A stretch of DNA of 39,198 bases from Enteropsectra breve (taxonomy: Eukaryota; Microsporidia). Positions within the stretch are counted from its first letter, which is position 1. Each line of letters opens with the position of its first letter. Below, one piece after another: positions 18,214 to 28,417 of this stretch. A program made the translations under genes and the position numbers. The stretch is from positions 1-39,198 of the forward strand of contig JALPMN010000623.1 in the NCBI GenBank assembly GCA_024243835.1. The letters run 5' to 3'. A model generated the notes under the pieces. It was not told the DNA's origin. It ran no database searches and saw only the letters and a list, made by a program, of their open reading frames with translations.

Positions 18214-20571
18214 CTAGGACAGCTGAATACTGCTGTTGAAGTATTTGAAGACTGTTTCAGCATCACGCATATTAAAGACTTTCATAAGCCTATCTTTTGA
18301 AGCCTGTATAAACTCCTTCAAGTATTTGAATTCCTTTTTGATTAATTTTATGTTTCTGCTGTTAACACAAGGTACACTTAATAGGATATTTTCAAGTATA
18401 ATTTCATCTTCTGTTTTAGGTGTGTGATAAGACTGCTGCTCTAAGCCGTTGCTCAGCCCCTTTAGAAGCTCCACAGAAAATTCGGCATCGTAAGACCAAA
18501 AAACAAGAAATCTTCTAAATGTGGATAAAAATACAGCCATTTTCATTATTAGCGAGTTTTGCATGTTGTTGGGTACTTCGTGTGCCAAAAGGCCTATTTT
18601 TTCGCTTTCAAATTCAATCAGAAGACATGGTTTGAGCGATCCGTTCTCCATTCGCGACGCCTGTTGATACAGTCGTCCATCAGCTAAGGAAGCCTTTAAA
18701 TCATCGATTCTCTTTCTTTCAACACAGTAACCATTAAAAATGTAGTCCCCCGTTTCCAGCGTTTGTAAGTCCAGTTTGAAGCATGCTTTGTATAAGTAAA
18801 ATGGGAGTTGCGCCTTCAGCTCGCGGGAGTCCACAATTATTTCCTCTCCCACAAGTCCATCGTTAACTTCTTCATGACGCTCTAATGCAATGCTGTGAAT
18901 CTTTATGTCGCTCTCACGTATATCTATACTTCCCTCATTGCATTGGTCAACTTTGTTTAGATCAGAAATCAGTTCAACAAGTCCTAATATAATTCTCGAT
19001 TTGCCAGAATATCCCATCATTTTGAAAGCATATGATTCTTCCTTTATTTCTGCCTCAAGGAGTTTGTCAACAAATTTATCATCAACAGTAAGTTTTAGCA
19101 AATGCTTCACACCATTTCTTCCCATTATATTTCTTCTCGTAGTTAAGTTGTCACCAAAAACAACTATATTATCATAACTTCGTGTGTCCCGGTGCATTTC
19201 TGATACGCATAGGATATTAACACCACTATTTGGTTCATTGTTTACTAGTATAGTCTTTAGAGGGTGTTTGCAGAAAATCGTCGGTACAACTACCAGTGTC
19301 TTTCCTGCATTTTCTTTTACGACTTTCTTTACCAAAGTATACAAACTAAAATTTTCATAAAAATCCTGGATCGCACATTCTATCTCCATATTCGCAATTT
19401 CTTTTTCCTGACTATCTTCATTGCTATTATTATCATTCTTTATTTTTTTGCAACTATTTCCAAAATAATCAAGAATGGTTTTACTCATCTTTTCAGGCTT
19501 TTTTGATTTTTCCTCATCCATTTCTTCTGCTTGACGGAGCATATATGCAATCAGCTCCTTTTCAGATACTTCATGTTTCTCTAGAACCGGCTTAATGGAT
19601 ACCGCCAGATATTCTTGGCAGGAAATCAAAAGATCTATGCATTCTACTGAAAATGCCCAGGCTTCCCCAGAGAATGATTTTTTTTCAGCTTCTACAAAGC
19701 GCTTGCAGCTAATAAGCAAGGTCAGCGGGTCAGAAAAATAGAGAAGATACGTGAGTATTCTCATTTTGCCAAGGCCTTGGGCCCATTCTGGATGGCAGCA
19801 TGCGAGTATATGCATATGCAGAGTACTATCTATTTTATATTTGTGAAGAATCCCGCTTATAATGCATCCAATGTTTTTAAAAATTTTTGCTATGTGCTCA
19901 TTCGGCTTAATTTTAAGCTCTTTAAAATTTAAATCCTGGCAATCTCTCCCATTTAGCAGTACTATTCTATTAGTAAAAATTCTCTTTTGGATTTCGGTAA
20001 AGTATTTATGGCCTGGTGTGAATCCAGTACCACCACTTCCATCGTGTGAAATCGTAGTGAAAATATTAATTTTATCTTTTAAGCTATGGCCTATGAGCCC
20101 CTTGAAATAAAATGACGACGGATTGTTCGTATATGCTCTTACTAGCCCAAGCATATTGTTTCTCTTGAATATTTGTAGCAAAAACATGCTCTGATAGTCA
20201 GAAAATATTTCTTCGGGCTTCATGATGTGAATACAGCTTATTTTACCAAGGGGGATGTTGGTGTTCAAAAAATCGGTCAAAAATGCCACCGAACTACCGT
20301 AAAATACGCCTCCCCTTTTATATGTTTCTTCTCTCTGCTTTGTTGTTAGTGTGTTTATACAGGTAAAATAGCTAATTATTTCATCAGAAATATATTTTGC
20401 ATCGGCATGTGAAAGATTTAATATTATGCAAATGCATTTGGAGGATGCATACAGTTTTATCGTGTTTATTAAGAGAGAGGCCATGGGCTGGCCTGTGGGA
20501 AGGATATATAGTGGAGAGGAGTAGTTTATGGTGCCTAAAATTATATTATCCATGGTTGCTTCGCATAACAT
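18214..20571 (-). CDS. RAD1: XPF/Rad1 structure-specific endonuclease subunit
   Basis: This is the catalytic subunit of the XPF-ERCC1 (Rad1-Rad10) nuclease, which cuts 5' of lesions in nucleotide excision repair and trims 3' flaps in recombination. The 785-residue protein has a degenerate helicase-like N-terminal region (about 1-560). The nuclease domain follows, with IIVDSREL (578-585), GDY (608-610) and the signature VERKRIDD (617-624), matching GDx(n)ERKx3D. A helix-hairpin-helix region covers about 725-782. It is shorter than yeast Rad1. Residues 363-370 read SKTILDYF in a linker rich in lysine and asparagine, resembling a PCNA-binding motif with the first glutamine replaced. Methionines 1 and 7 are both possible starts. 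Confidence 0.94.
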   Translation of the reverse strand: MLCEATMDNIILGTINYSSPLYILPTGQPMASLLINTIKLYASSKCICIILNLSHADAKYISDEIISYFTCINTLTTKQREETYKRGGVFYGSSVAFLTDFLNTNIPLGKISCIHIMKPEEIFSDYQSMFLLQIFKRNNMLGLVRAYTNNPSSFYFKGLIGHSLKDKINIFTTISHDGSGGTGFTPGHKYFTEIQKRIFTNRIVLLNGRDCQDLNFKELKIKPNEHIAKIFKNIGCIISGILHKYKIDSTLHMHILACCHPEWAQGLGKMRILTYLLYFSDPLTLLISCKRFVEAEKKSFSGEAWAFSVECIDLLISCQEYLAVSIKPVLEKHEVSEKELIAYMLRQAEEMDEEKSKKPEKMSKTILDYFGNSCKKIKNDNNSNEDSQEKEIANMEIECAIQDFYENFSLYTLVKKVVKENAGKTLVVVPTIFCKHPLKTILVNNEPNSGVNILCVSEMHRDTRSYDNIVVFGDNLTTRRNIMGRNGVKHLLKLTVDDKFVDKLLEAEIKEESYAFKMMGYSGKSRIILGLVELISDLNKVDQCNEGSIDIRESDIKIHSIALERHEEVNDGLVGEEIIVDSRELKAQLPFYLYKACFKLDLQTLETGDYIFNGYCVERKRIDDLKASLADGRLYQQASRMENGSLKPCLLIEFESEKIGLLAHEVPNNMQNSLIMKMAVFLSTFRRFLVFWSYDAEFSVELLKGLSNGLEQQSYHTPKTEDEIILENILLSVPCVNSRNIKLIKKEFKYLKEFIQASKDRLMKVFNMRDAETVFKYFNSSIQLS

Positions 20572-21236
20572 AAATATGGCGAACTAGAAAATTTTTTTTA
20601 AATGCATACCAGCATTCAGGAAAGAAGTATAAGCTAAAATGAACATAAATCCTGGGATATAATGGAAAATAATCATTTGATTGAACTTAATGCGTATTTT
20701 GTCTTTTTCTATTCTTCACAGCTTTCAATTGATACTGTTTTCACAGATTTTTAACAGTTTAAGGTAACCAAATGGTAAAAGAAAGCCTGCATATTAATTC
20801 TTTAACACTTTGCAAAAAAAGTGCAGTGCCTCTTAGCGTATTCATTAAAGGAAGAGTTTTGGATTCATTTTTAGTTTTCAGCCCGATTGCATAATCATCA
20901 GTCCATAGTTTTATTCAATACTATAAATTGAAAAAAACAGGATTTTCAGTACCGAAAGCAGACCGAAATACTTTTATTCCCATTTTACAAGGAAACACAT
21001 GAAGTGTCTTCACTTGAAAGATAAACTGAGTACCTTAGCAGTAGTAGAGCAAACACTGCCGCAGCGGTTTTGATGCATTTAAATATCACGAAAGATCAAA
21101 GATTTTGCAGATAAAAAAGAAGAAAGCCACAGATCTTTACTTTGCTTTATAGACAGGCTGCATTTAATACATTTTACACTGCCGAAGAGCATGCCATTTT
21201 TTTCAAATTAGATTTTAGTCACGACTTTATATATAT
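20572..21236. other. Intergenic region, nothing specific
   Basis: AT-rich gap between two minus-strand genes, without C-runs abutting an ATG. A 30-codon plus frame near 20661 is too short to support. A small hairpin (AAGTG, loop, CACTT) lies near 21003. Confidence 0.4.
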
Positions 21237-23063
21237 TTAATCATTTGATAGCATATCAAAGGTTTCAGGATCGACTACAAATGCATTTTCCTCCAAATGG
21301 GCCAAGAGAGTGCTGAAGAATTTGTTTCTTCTAAAGTTTTGAGAATCGCCAACAATCACGATTCCTGTTTTTGCCCTTGTTAGTGCAACATTCATCCGCT
21401 TTTTATTGTCCAGAAAACCATATTCAAAGTCTTCATTAGACCTCACCATGCTAAACAATATAAAGTCTCTCTCTTGGCCCTGAAAGCCATCAACCGTGTT
21501 CACAGATAGTAGCTCGTGAGGAGTTACTGTATCCCTTATCAGGATACATTGTGCTGAGTATGGCGCAATGATTCCAATACTCTTTTTCGGGTATTTACTC
21601 AATAAATATTTTGTTACTTTGCCAATGATCTCAGCCTCTCCTCTGTTGATCCTTGAGTTATTCTGTGCATCTTCTCTAAGCTCACAGTATGAGGTGTCGA
21701 TGTACAGAACACGCTCTTTCCCGAAGAACGAAAATTCATCATGCTTTGGCGATTGAATGAAACTCTGATAAAAGTAGGAGTTGCTGAAAGCAATCAGACT
21801 CGCATGCATCCTATATTGTATATTTAGCGTTAATGTTGGAAGGTCAAGCTTTTCATATAATGAATTCGTATTAATATACGCGTAGTACTGGCTTTCTTTA
21901 CTTTCTATCTTTTTTAATTTTTTCTGGGTTGTATTTCGTTCAGCAGACAGCTGAAATGGATCACCAGCCAAAATGAAATTTTTTGCTTTAACAAGGGCCA
22001 TAAAAAGCTCCATCTCTGAAGCCTGGCACGCTTCATCTACAACACACTGGTCAAAGTAGTGGTTTTCTTTCAATGAAGAAAAAAGAGTGGCAAAAACTAA
22101 CTTTGACCTTGCTTTTATTTCTGATATAGCGCCTGATATTCGTTCAGCCTTATCCGCTTTTATCGCAGAAAGCTCTCTCGATGCCTCCTTGTATTTTTTA
22201 CTATGGTTATCGGCCTTATTTTTCGTTCGCTTCAGAGAATTCAGCTCCTCGGAAAGAAAATCAACAGTATTTTGTGCCATCTCATCCAAGTTATGATGCA
22301 CAAGCCCTTTGACCGAGCTTCCAAGCCTGTAGAATGGCGTTCGGTTTTGTAAATAATATCCCGATGTTACAAACCTCGAAATAATATTGTCTATAGATAT
22401 GTTGCTTGGCCCACATACAAGAACACTTTCTCCACGGGCTAGCATCACTGAAATGATCTCAACAATTGTTTCAGTCTTTCCCGTTCCCGGCGGGCCTAAA
22501 ATTTTGAATGGCACATTGAGGCTCGCATACTCTACCGCTCTGTTCTGAAACTCATTTAAATTTAAATTGTAACGAGAAATTCTAGGGAAAGATACTGGTT
22601 TTTGCTGATTTTTATCTTGCTTTTGACAGTTTTCAATTGTATAGTTATTTTTATACAGCGCCTCTGGTATTTTCTTGCCAGATGCTATGAATCTTTTGGC
22701 CGCTTTTAGCAGGATTTTATTATTTGCATTTTCGTCAATAATAATGTAATAATCGTCTTTGGCTACTTTCCTGGATATCAGAACCACTATTTTTGAATCA
22801 TAAAAATCTGCAATTCTATAATTATTATTTGCTCCACCGTCTGTTTTATATTCCTTGCCTGCAGGAACTAGCATTGCCTTTGCCTCTATAATATCATCCC
22901 AGTTGACTTTTGTATTGGTATTTATGACCGCAAAGATTGCTCTATTTGTTATCTGATCAATAAGACGCGCCCTTATCTTCAGGATGGGTTTGTTATTCTC
23001 TATATTCAGTATCTCCTGCTCAAAGTTTTCAAATAGCTCCTTGACAAATAGCTCCTGCTCCAT
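21237..23063 (-). CDS. HCS1: SF1B helicase of the IGHMBP2/Hcs1 (SMUBP2) type
   Basis: This Upf1-like helicase has 608 residues. Motifs in order are Q-motif NEFQ (170-173), Walker A GPPGTGKT (190-197), Ia GPSNISIDN (218-226), II DEACQ (343-347), III GDPFQL (367-372), IV QYRMH (416-420), V VDGFQGQERD (524-533) and VI NVALTRAK (558-565). A charged helical stretch at about 265-320 matches the stalk of Upf1-like helicases. The APSN-x-AVDN-like Ia motif and lack of Upf1's zinc domain favour IGHMBP2/Hcs1, a 5'-3' helicase tied to ribosome or DNA polymerase alpha function. The R3H and zinc-finger tail of the animal protein are absent, as in yeast. Motif III continues with SA where relatives have PP. 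The start is preceded by CCCCCTTTTAAACCTTT. Confidence 0.9.
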   Translation of the reverse strand: MEQELFVKELFENFEQEILNIENNKPILKIRARLIDQITNRAIFAVINTNTKVNWDDIIEAKAMLVPAGKEYKTDGGANNNYRIADFYDSKIVVLISRKVAKDDYYIIIDENANNKILLKAAKRFIASGKKIPEALYKNNYTIENCQKQDKNQQKPVSFPRISRYNLNLNEFQNRAVEYASLNVPFKILGPPGTGKTETIVEIISVMLARGESVLVCGPSNISIDNIISRFVTSGYYLQNRTPFYRLGSSVKGLVHHNLDEMAQNTVDFLSEELNSLKRTKNKADNHSKKYKEASRELSAIKADKAERISGAISEIKARSKLVFATLFSSLKENHYFDQCVVDEACQASEMELFMALVKAKNFILAGDPFQLSAERNTTQKKLKKIESKESQYYAYINTNSLYEKLDLPTLTLNIQYRMHASLIAFSNSYFYQSFIQSPKHDEFSFFGKERVLYIDTSYCELREDAQNNSRINRGEAEIIGKVTKYLLSKYPKKSIGIIAPYSAQCILIRDTVTPHELLSVNTVDGFQGQERDFILFSMVRSNEDFEYGFLDNKKRMNVALTRAKTGIVIVGDSQNFRRNKFFSTLLAHLEENAFVVDPETFDMLSND

Positions 23064-23506
23064 AAAGGTTTAAAAGGGGGTTAATAAACACTAAAACCAC
23101 TTCATCACAATTATAAGCTTAATAAAGCAAAAAGAAAGCATGCCATAGCATTTTTAGACAGTGTCTTAACTAATAGCTGGCTGTGGTTCATTTGAGCAAA
23201 ATACAAGATAGTTAACACAAAACAATTTTCAGAGAAAAATAATTTGAGGTATAAAAAAGTATTTTAAACTAATGCTGTTTTCAGAATTTTGTGTTATATG
23301 TATAAAAAAGGTTTATTATTAATAAAAAGGTCGATGGGTATATTCACCAATTAGATTGCAGTGCTTTAAAATTTCTCCATGCTTTAGAAATATTCCTATG
23401 CAACGCGTTTGAAAGTATATAGAGCAATATCTTTTTTGAAAAATTAGTATCGAGAAACTCTAAGTGAAAAAAAGACTCTTTATAAATTAATTCATATATT
23501 TCACTA
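23064..23506. other. Intergenic region upstream of the helicase
   Basis: The CCCCC about 13 bases before the helicase start (minus strand) lies at the low-coordinate end. The rest is AT-rich and shows no gene. Confidence 0.4.
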
Positions 23507-24070
23507 TTAATTCAACACATTTAAAATTTCATCAGCCATTTCTTCTATTGTCATTCTACCGTCTATGACATGCAACTTTTCTTTTTCTACAGCTCCTTTG
23601 TATACCTCATATACTTTTTTTTGGAATTCTGCTTTATCATGCACCTCTTCTCCGAAACCTTTGTGTCCAGCCACAACAGTCTCGTCAGCATCTATAAAAA
23701 AAGTGAAGTCAGGTTTCGGCAGCTGTGAGTCTACCGCTGCACACCAGTCGTACGAAAGACCCTTTGCAACCGAGTATGCTGTGCCTGAAAGCCAGTATCT
23801 ATCGCATATTATGTGACTCTTTTGGAGGGTTTCTTTGATATACTCAGCCTTTTCATATCTGTTTGCAGAATACAATAGGTGCACCTCTTCTTTACCGATT
23901 TTCAGACCTTTGGACAAATAGTCATTGATAATTTGCCCAATTACTGTACAACGCTCAGGAAAGCCTATCGCTACCGAGTTGCCAAGCCTCTCGCTGAGTA
24001 TTTTGCATATACTGGTTTTTCCACAGCAATCCAAACCTTCAAGAACGATAAAAAGCTTACGTTCTGACAT
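23507..24070 (-). CDS. CDC8: Thymidylate kinase (dTMP kinase)
   Basis: The enzyme phosphorylates dTMP to dTDP, the step after thymidylate synthase (also in this window). The 187-residue protein has the P-loop EGLDCCGKT (11-19), the FPER substrate loop (37-40), DRYWLSGTAYS (90-100) and a lid AGHKGFGEEVHD (134-145). Eukaryotic type I enzymes have an arginine in the P-loop (DRxGK), but here that position is cysteine (DCCGK). The lid carries one lysine, HKGFG, which may compensate. All other motifs are intact. CCC directly precedes the ATG. Confidence 0.95.
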   Translation of the reverse strand: MSERKLFIVLEGLDCCGKTSICKILSERLGNSVAIGFPERCTVIGQIINDYLSKGLKIGKEEVHLLYSANRYEKAEYIKETLQKSHIICDRYWLSGTAYSVAKGLSYDWCAAVDSQLPKPDFTFFIDADETVVAGHKGFGEEVHDKAEFQKKVYEVYKGAVEKEKLHVIDGRMTIEEMADEILNVLN

Positions 24071-24073
24071 GGG
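24071..24073 (-). promoter_or_regulatory. CCC start-site motif
   Basis: On the minus strand CCC abuts the ATG of the thymidylate kinase, which supports that start. Confidence 0.5.
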
Positions 24074-25063
24074 ATAAAATTTTTACTTTTCCAAACAGAG
24101 AATGTATGCAACGCCGAGTACCTACGAGGAAAAAATATTGTATTAAACGCGATGGTTGCAGTATCTCGTTCTGCGCCTTATTATTGTAGGTTTCATTGCC
24201 ATTTCAAAATCTCGTCTTAATTTATTTTAAACCAAAAGTATAAAGCGAACAAAAATGGTTTAAGCAGTAAATTTTGTGTCAATATACACTCTGTAATTCT
24301 GTTTTAGTATATAAAACTGCTGAAATGTAGTGCTGTGTGGGTATTTGTTAAGTAGAACAAAAGAAGCCTTACACACTAAAATGAATTAAAAGGGATTGGC
24401 GCTCAAATATTGGCATTAATAAAATAACAAGCTATTTAAGATGTTTTACAAAAATTGATCATTATTTCGAAACTTCTTATGCTATATTTTGGATTCTGTT
24501 AATGCATTCTAAAAACAACGCCAGCAAGAATTTTAGCGACGCAATTTCCAGGCATAGTCAGAACTTGATAATAGCAGCCAAAACAAAGGGGAAATTCATC
24601 TTAATAAATTTGAGACCTATAAAATGATCCATCAAGACATTAAATAGTTTGTATACATATCTGCTCCATAATTGTTTTCAAAGCTTTTCTGTTTCAGGAT
24701 AGTTTTTAAGAGATCAAAAAATCGAACTGTTTTGTAAAGTTTCTTGCTTTTGGCATGCTAATACTTCGTCTAAATTAGATATTTATGAAATTGTGTTTGG
24801 TATGAATCAAAAAATATTCAGGAGCAAAATCTGATTATCACTGTAAAATACCTGGGTGACTTGCTTAGCACTCTATAATTTATCTAATCCTTTCCTGGCT
24901 GCAGTTTAAAGCAATTTAAACAAATATTTAACACATTTGTGGTGAAAAATATATATTAAAGAGAAATCCATTACTTTTTTAAAACAAAGGATGCCGTCTT
25001 ATGATTTTATTTGTATGAATGCAACGCTTAGGCCTTTGAATTTTTAAAATAGGATTTTACCAA

Positions 25064-25066
25064 CCC
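25064..25066 (+). promoter_or_regulatory. CCC start-site motif
   Basis: CCC abuts the ATG at 25067 (AACCCATGG), which supports that start. Confidence 0.5.
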
Positions 25067-26740
25067 ATGGAAGATACCACCGTAAGTGAAATAATTGATT
25101 GTTTTCAAGCTATGTATAGCACTAATGTAGCTGGATCTTTAGAGTATATTGTGAATGCTATTACAGAAGCTTCTGCGCCCGCTGTACTAGGACTTCTTTA
25201 TGATTTAGAAGACAACAAACTCATTGTTAGTGAAGAAGACGAGGCCACTGCACAATGTCATTTAGCGGAAATTAATAAGAGACTCATGGCTCAAAAATCT
25301 ACAAGCAATCTCGCTGCGTTTATGCCACTTCCGCTTCAAATTTGTAGTAATAACGAAGTGCCAAAAATAGTAATAGAAAAAACGAAAATGGAAAGACTAC
25401 AGGAGATTATATTTCTTATGCTTAAAACGACTTCAAAAACTAAAATACTCAACTGTATAAATAAGGAGTGCAGTACAGCAGTAGACTTAGAAGCGAGGAA
25501 GGGCAAAAATCTGCTGAACTACCTGAAACGCCTGCTAAAGCATGGAAAAACACACGAAGTTGGGCCGGGAATTAAAATAATCACGACTATATTGGACAAA
25601 GCACATGTTCCCCAGCTTCTAGAGATGGTGAGAAAATACACCAAGTATGCTGAAAACATATTTATTGCCTTCAGAATACACAATCCAGAAACATACAACG
25701 AAATAGTAGAAACCGTGTACTCTGAAAAGCGCTTCTTGAAAGAGAGGTTGGTTCGGTGCCTTCCGGGGCTGGATGTGAATAGGATAATACCATTGATCAA
25801 AGATTATAATTTCAAAATATTGGCTGCATTGCTTGAAAAGCGTCCAGAGTGTGCATTAGATGTTATCCGTGGGTTCAATGAAAATCTCATCGGTATGTCG
25901 AAGAAACGCTTTATCGAAGCGATAATTAAGCAGGATACTATTTTTTGCTACTATGCATCAGAACTGCAGAACACACATGCTGAGATGCTCGATATATGTA
26001 TTCGCAGCACTCCGTTCTTAGTTGAGTATTTCAAAATCGCAAGCAGTGACAAGGTGTTATATGATATTGCGCAGATTTTCAGCAAAAAGAAGGAGGGGGC
26101 CATACTGGATTTTGTGCAAAGCAACAGAACCCACAGCAATTTCAAAAACTTCATTGTGCTGCTGACCAAGACGATGCGCTTTGGCGGTGAGCTTAGAAGA
26201 TGGGCAGTAGAAACACTTGCGCAAGAAAAAGAGTATTTTCACTATTTCATTTCTTATCTTGATATAATAGAGGTGGAAAGGCTTCTAGGGCTATATTATG
26301 AGCCGATAACGTCGCTTGAGTTTCTTCTCTCTCGATTCCATCCGCAGGATCTGCTGATTGAGCTGCAAAAATTCAGAAACGTGCAGCTTTTAGCAAAACT
26401 TTATTGTGAGTGTGTCGAAGATACAGGAATAAGTGATGAAAACTGGCACTTTGCGATGAAGGCCTTTGAGCGATTTAAGCCAGGCGTGTTCTTTTACACA
26501 TCTGCACTGATACTCGAAAACAACAATCGTGCGAGTTTGCATGCAGTGATTAAAGAAGAAGCTTCTGTCCTTGATATTACGAGATTTCATGACTGGCATG
26601 TTTATCAAACATCAGATCTTTTAAAACAGCTTCCTTACGAAACAGCAACTAAAATATACAGACTTATGAATATAAAAACCAAAGAAAAATTACAGTATAA
26701 AATTAAGAGCCTGAAAACGATTTTGAATCCTAACGCATAA
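25067..26740 (+). CDS. Alpha-helical repeat (solenoid-like) protein, function unknown
   Basis: The 557-residue protein is almost wholly helical by pattern. It is rich in L, I, K and E, with helical pairs about 35-40 residues apart from residue 105 to the end, as in HEAT- or ARM-type solenoids. There is no transmembrane segment, signal peptide or catalytic motif. Such proteins are usually scaffolds in large complexes, for example in RNA processing, nuclear pores or vesicle coats; none of these can be chosen from the sequence. CCCATG start; AATAAA follows the stop closely (near 26747). Confidence 0.75.
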   Translation: MEDTTVSEIIDCFQAMYSTNVAGSLEYIVNAITEASAPAVLGLLYDLEDNKLIVSEEDEATAQCHLAEINKRLMAQKSTSNLAAFMPLPLQICSNNEVPKIVIEKTKMERLQEIIFLMLKTTSKTKILNCINKECSTAVDLEARKGKNLLNYLKRLLKHGKTHEVGPGIKIITTILDKAHVPQLLEMVRKYTKYAENIFIAFRIHNPETYNEIVETVYSEKRFLKERLVRCLPGLDVNRIIPLIKDYNFKILAALLEKRPECALDVIRGFNENLIGMSKKRFIEAIIKQDTIFCYYASELQNTHAEMLDICIRSTPFLVEYFKIASSDKVLYDIAQIFSKKKEGAILDFVQSNRTHSNFKNFIVLLTKTMRFGGELRRWAVETLAQEKEYFHYFISYLDIIEVERLLGLYYEPITSLEFLLSRFHPQDLLIELQKFRNVQLLAKLYCECVEDTGISDENWHFAMKAFERFKPGVFFYTSALILENNNRASLHAVIKEEASVLDITRFHDWHVYQTSDLLKQLPYETATKIYRLMNIKTKEKLQYKIKSLKTILNPNA

Positions 26741-26909
26741 AATGAATAAAATAAATACATACTATTTCTGATTCTAGAGCAATATATATTAATCAATCAT
26801 ACAAACAGGGATCCGATTCTTGTCGGCGCGGCAATTAATCTGCTAACATTGTCTTAAAATAATTGAATTTTAAAATAAGATTTAATATCAATGAATTTGT
26901 GCAGCGGTT

Positions 26910-27860
26910 TCATATAAGCGCTACTGTTCCGTATACCTTTCCAGAGAACAGAGAGCTTTTGGCAATTTTTGGAACCAAAAGGGAGGGTCTCCCCACATCA
27001 ATGTATTTTTTAATTTTATATGTCTTTCTGTTTTTAAACGTAAGCTTTACTAAAATCGCAATTTTGACCATAATGTCTTGGTCCTCATACGTTGCGCTCA
27101 GCATAGCTGGAAGCATAACTTTTAGCCGAAAGTAATTACTTTTTTCCTTTGTTCCATTGCTTCTTTCTATTTCTCTTGATATAATACACTGCTTTACGGT
27201 TTTTGCGTTACCAGCCTCACTAGCCTTGAGAACAATTACCTCGTAGAGTGTTGCGTCTGCACGTGCAATGCTATCTGCATCCAAAACTGATATTGGAAAG
27301 CAGACTATGTCCACAGCATCCCCCGGATTATAGAGAGTCTTGTCAGTTGCTATTCTCAACAAATATTTCGTTTTAAAAAAGCAGAGCCAGGAGTCCAGCT
27401 TCAGCATAGTATCTAAAGCAGTAGTATATTCGTATGGGTTGAATATTATTACTGAATGCGTACTGCTTTCTTGTTGATTTTCTAAGTGAAATACAGCCTC
27501 AATGCTATATTCATTGGCCAGCCTTATATTAAAATTGCCGAAGTTGCCTTTAATCACTGTTGTGCCTCCCAAATTATCCCCGAGCAAAATACTGAATGGG
27601 AATACGTGTTCGCCCGCGCATATTTGAAGTTTATTTGTAAGTACATAATTCTTGCGAAAGGACCTGTCCGGATACTCGACCTGCTGAATCGTTTTATTCT
27701 TCTGGTCTTCAGTCACACCTTTAAGACTACGTTTTCTTATGAAACACAGTGATGCAGAATTTATCACATCCGCATGGCTTGTGTGTAGGATTACTTTGCC
27801 TGCCAGCTTTTCACAGGGGACAAAGTACTGCTTGCTCAATGCAATTTGAACATCAGCCAT
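26910..27860 (-). CDS. Arrestin-fold protein (alpha-arrestin-like)
   Basis: The 316-residue protein has the two-lobed arrestin pattern. The N-lobe begins with YFVPCEKLAGKVIL (12-25), matching the Y-x-P-G-E-x-I-x-G-x-V opening of alpha-arrestins, with cysteine in place of glycine. AGEHVFPFSILL (about 82-93) matches the G-x-H-x-F-P-F segment. The C-lobe starts with LYNPGDAVDI near residue 177. Alpha-arrestins link ubiquitin ligases to membrane proteins for endocytosis, usually through PPxY motifs. None is seen here, nor a long tail, so recruitment would differ. The minus-strand start has no C-run. A Vps26-type retromer subunit is an alternative but fits the opening motif less well. Confidence 0.75.
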   Translation of the reverse strand: MADVQIALSKQYFVPCEKLAGKVILHTSHADVINSASLCFIRKRSLKGVTEDQKNKTIQQVEYPDRSFRKNYVLTNKLQICAGEHVFPFSILLGDNLGGTTVIKGNFGNFNIRLANEYSIEAVFHLENQQESSTHSVIIFNPYEYTTALDTMLKLDSWLCFFKTKYLLRIATDKTLYNPGDAVDIVCFPISVLDADSIARADATLYEVIVLKASEAGNAKTVKQCIISREIERSNGTKEKSNYFRLKVMLPAMLSATYEDQDIMVKIAILVKLTFKNRKTYKIKKYIDVGRPSLLVPKIAKSSLFSGKVYGTVALI

Positions 27861-28417
27861 GCCTTCATAGTCTTAAACATTTATATTCAAAAAGCCAATT
27901 GAAATAACTAGCAAGCGAATCAAATTGCAAACTTTGGGCCTATTAATTGGACAAAATGATTTATGAATTTTTGAGGTGAGAGTCAAACAGCGATTGTTCA
28001 CAGAATACAAGTTTGATGGTGATATTTTGGTTACAAGGCGTCTCAAGGGATTGTGATTTGCTTCAGCTATGACCAATAGTTCGCTGATACAAGAATAAAG
28101 AATATTGCAGCAAAAATATAATAAATAAAGACGCGGTTTTATATTCAACTCCGTTATTAAGGCCATTTCTTCGAGCATAAAACCTGTTAGATAGCATCGA
28201 AGGCTTGCACAATGTATAAATTAATAAAATTCCATAATCTTGATCTATTAGCGCGATTTTTGTGCCGACCAAAGATGTGCTCACAGCACCAAGCAGTATG
28301 CTCTATATTTTACAAATAAGAATGCTGAAATTGTATCCTTAAATCCATAGCACAAAAGACACTACTGCTTTTCTATTGCGTTTATTTATTTTAAATTTAT
28401 TTTAAAATAAGCCGATT

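Larger units (their letters stand above)
24071..25066. other. Long divergent intergenic region
   Basis: About 1 kb separates thymidylate kinase (minus) from the next plus-strand gene. Both ends carry CCC directly against the start codons. No RNA gene or further reading frame worth calling was found. Confidence 0.45.

Noticed and set aside
27873..28178. 101-codon minus frame upstream of the arrestin-like gene
   Set aside because: It overlaps another frame of similar quality and has neither a C-run nor any family features.
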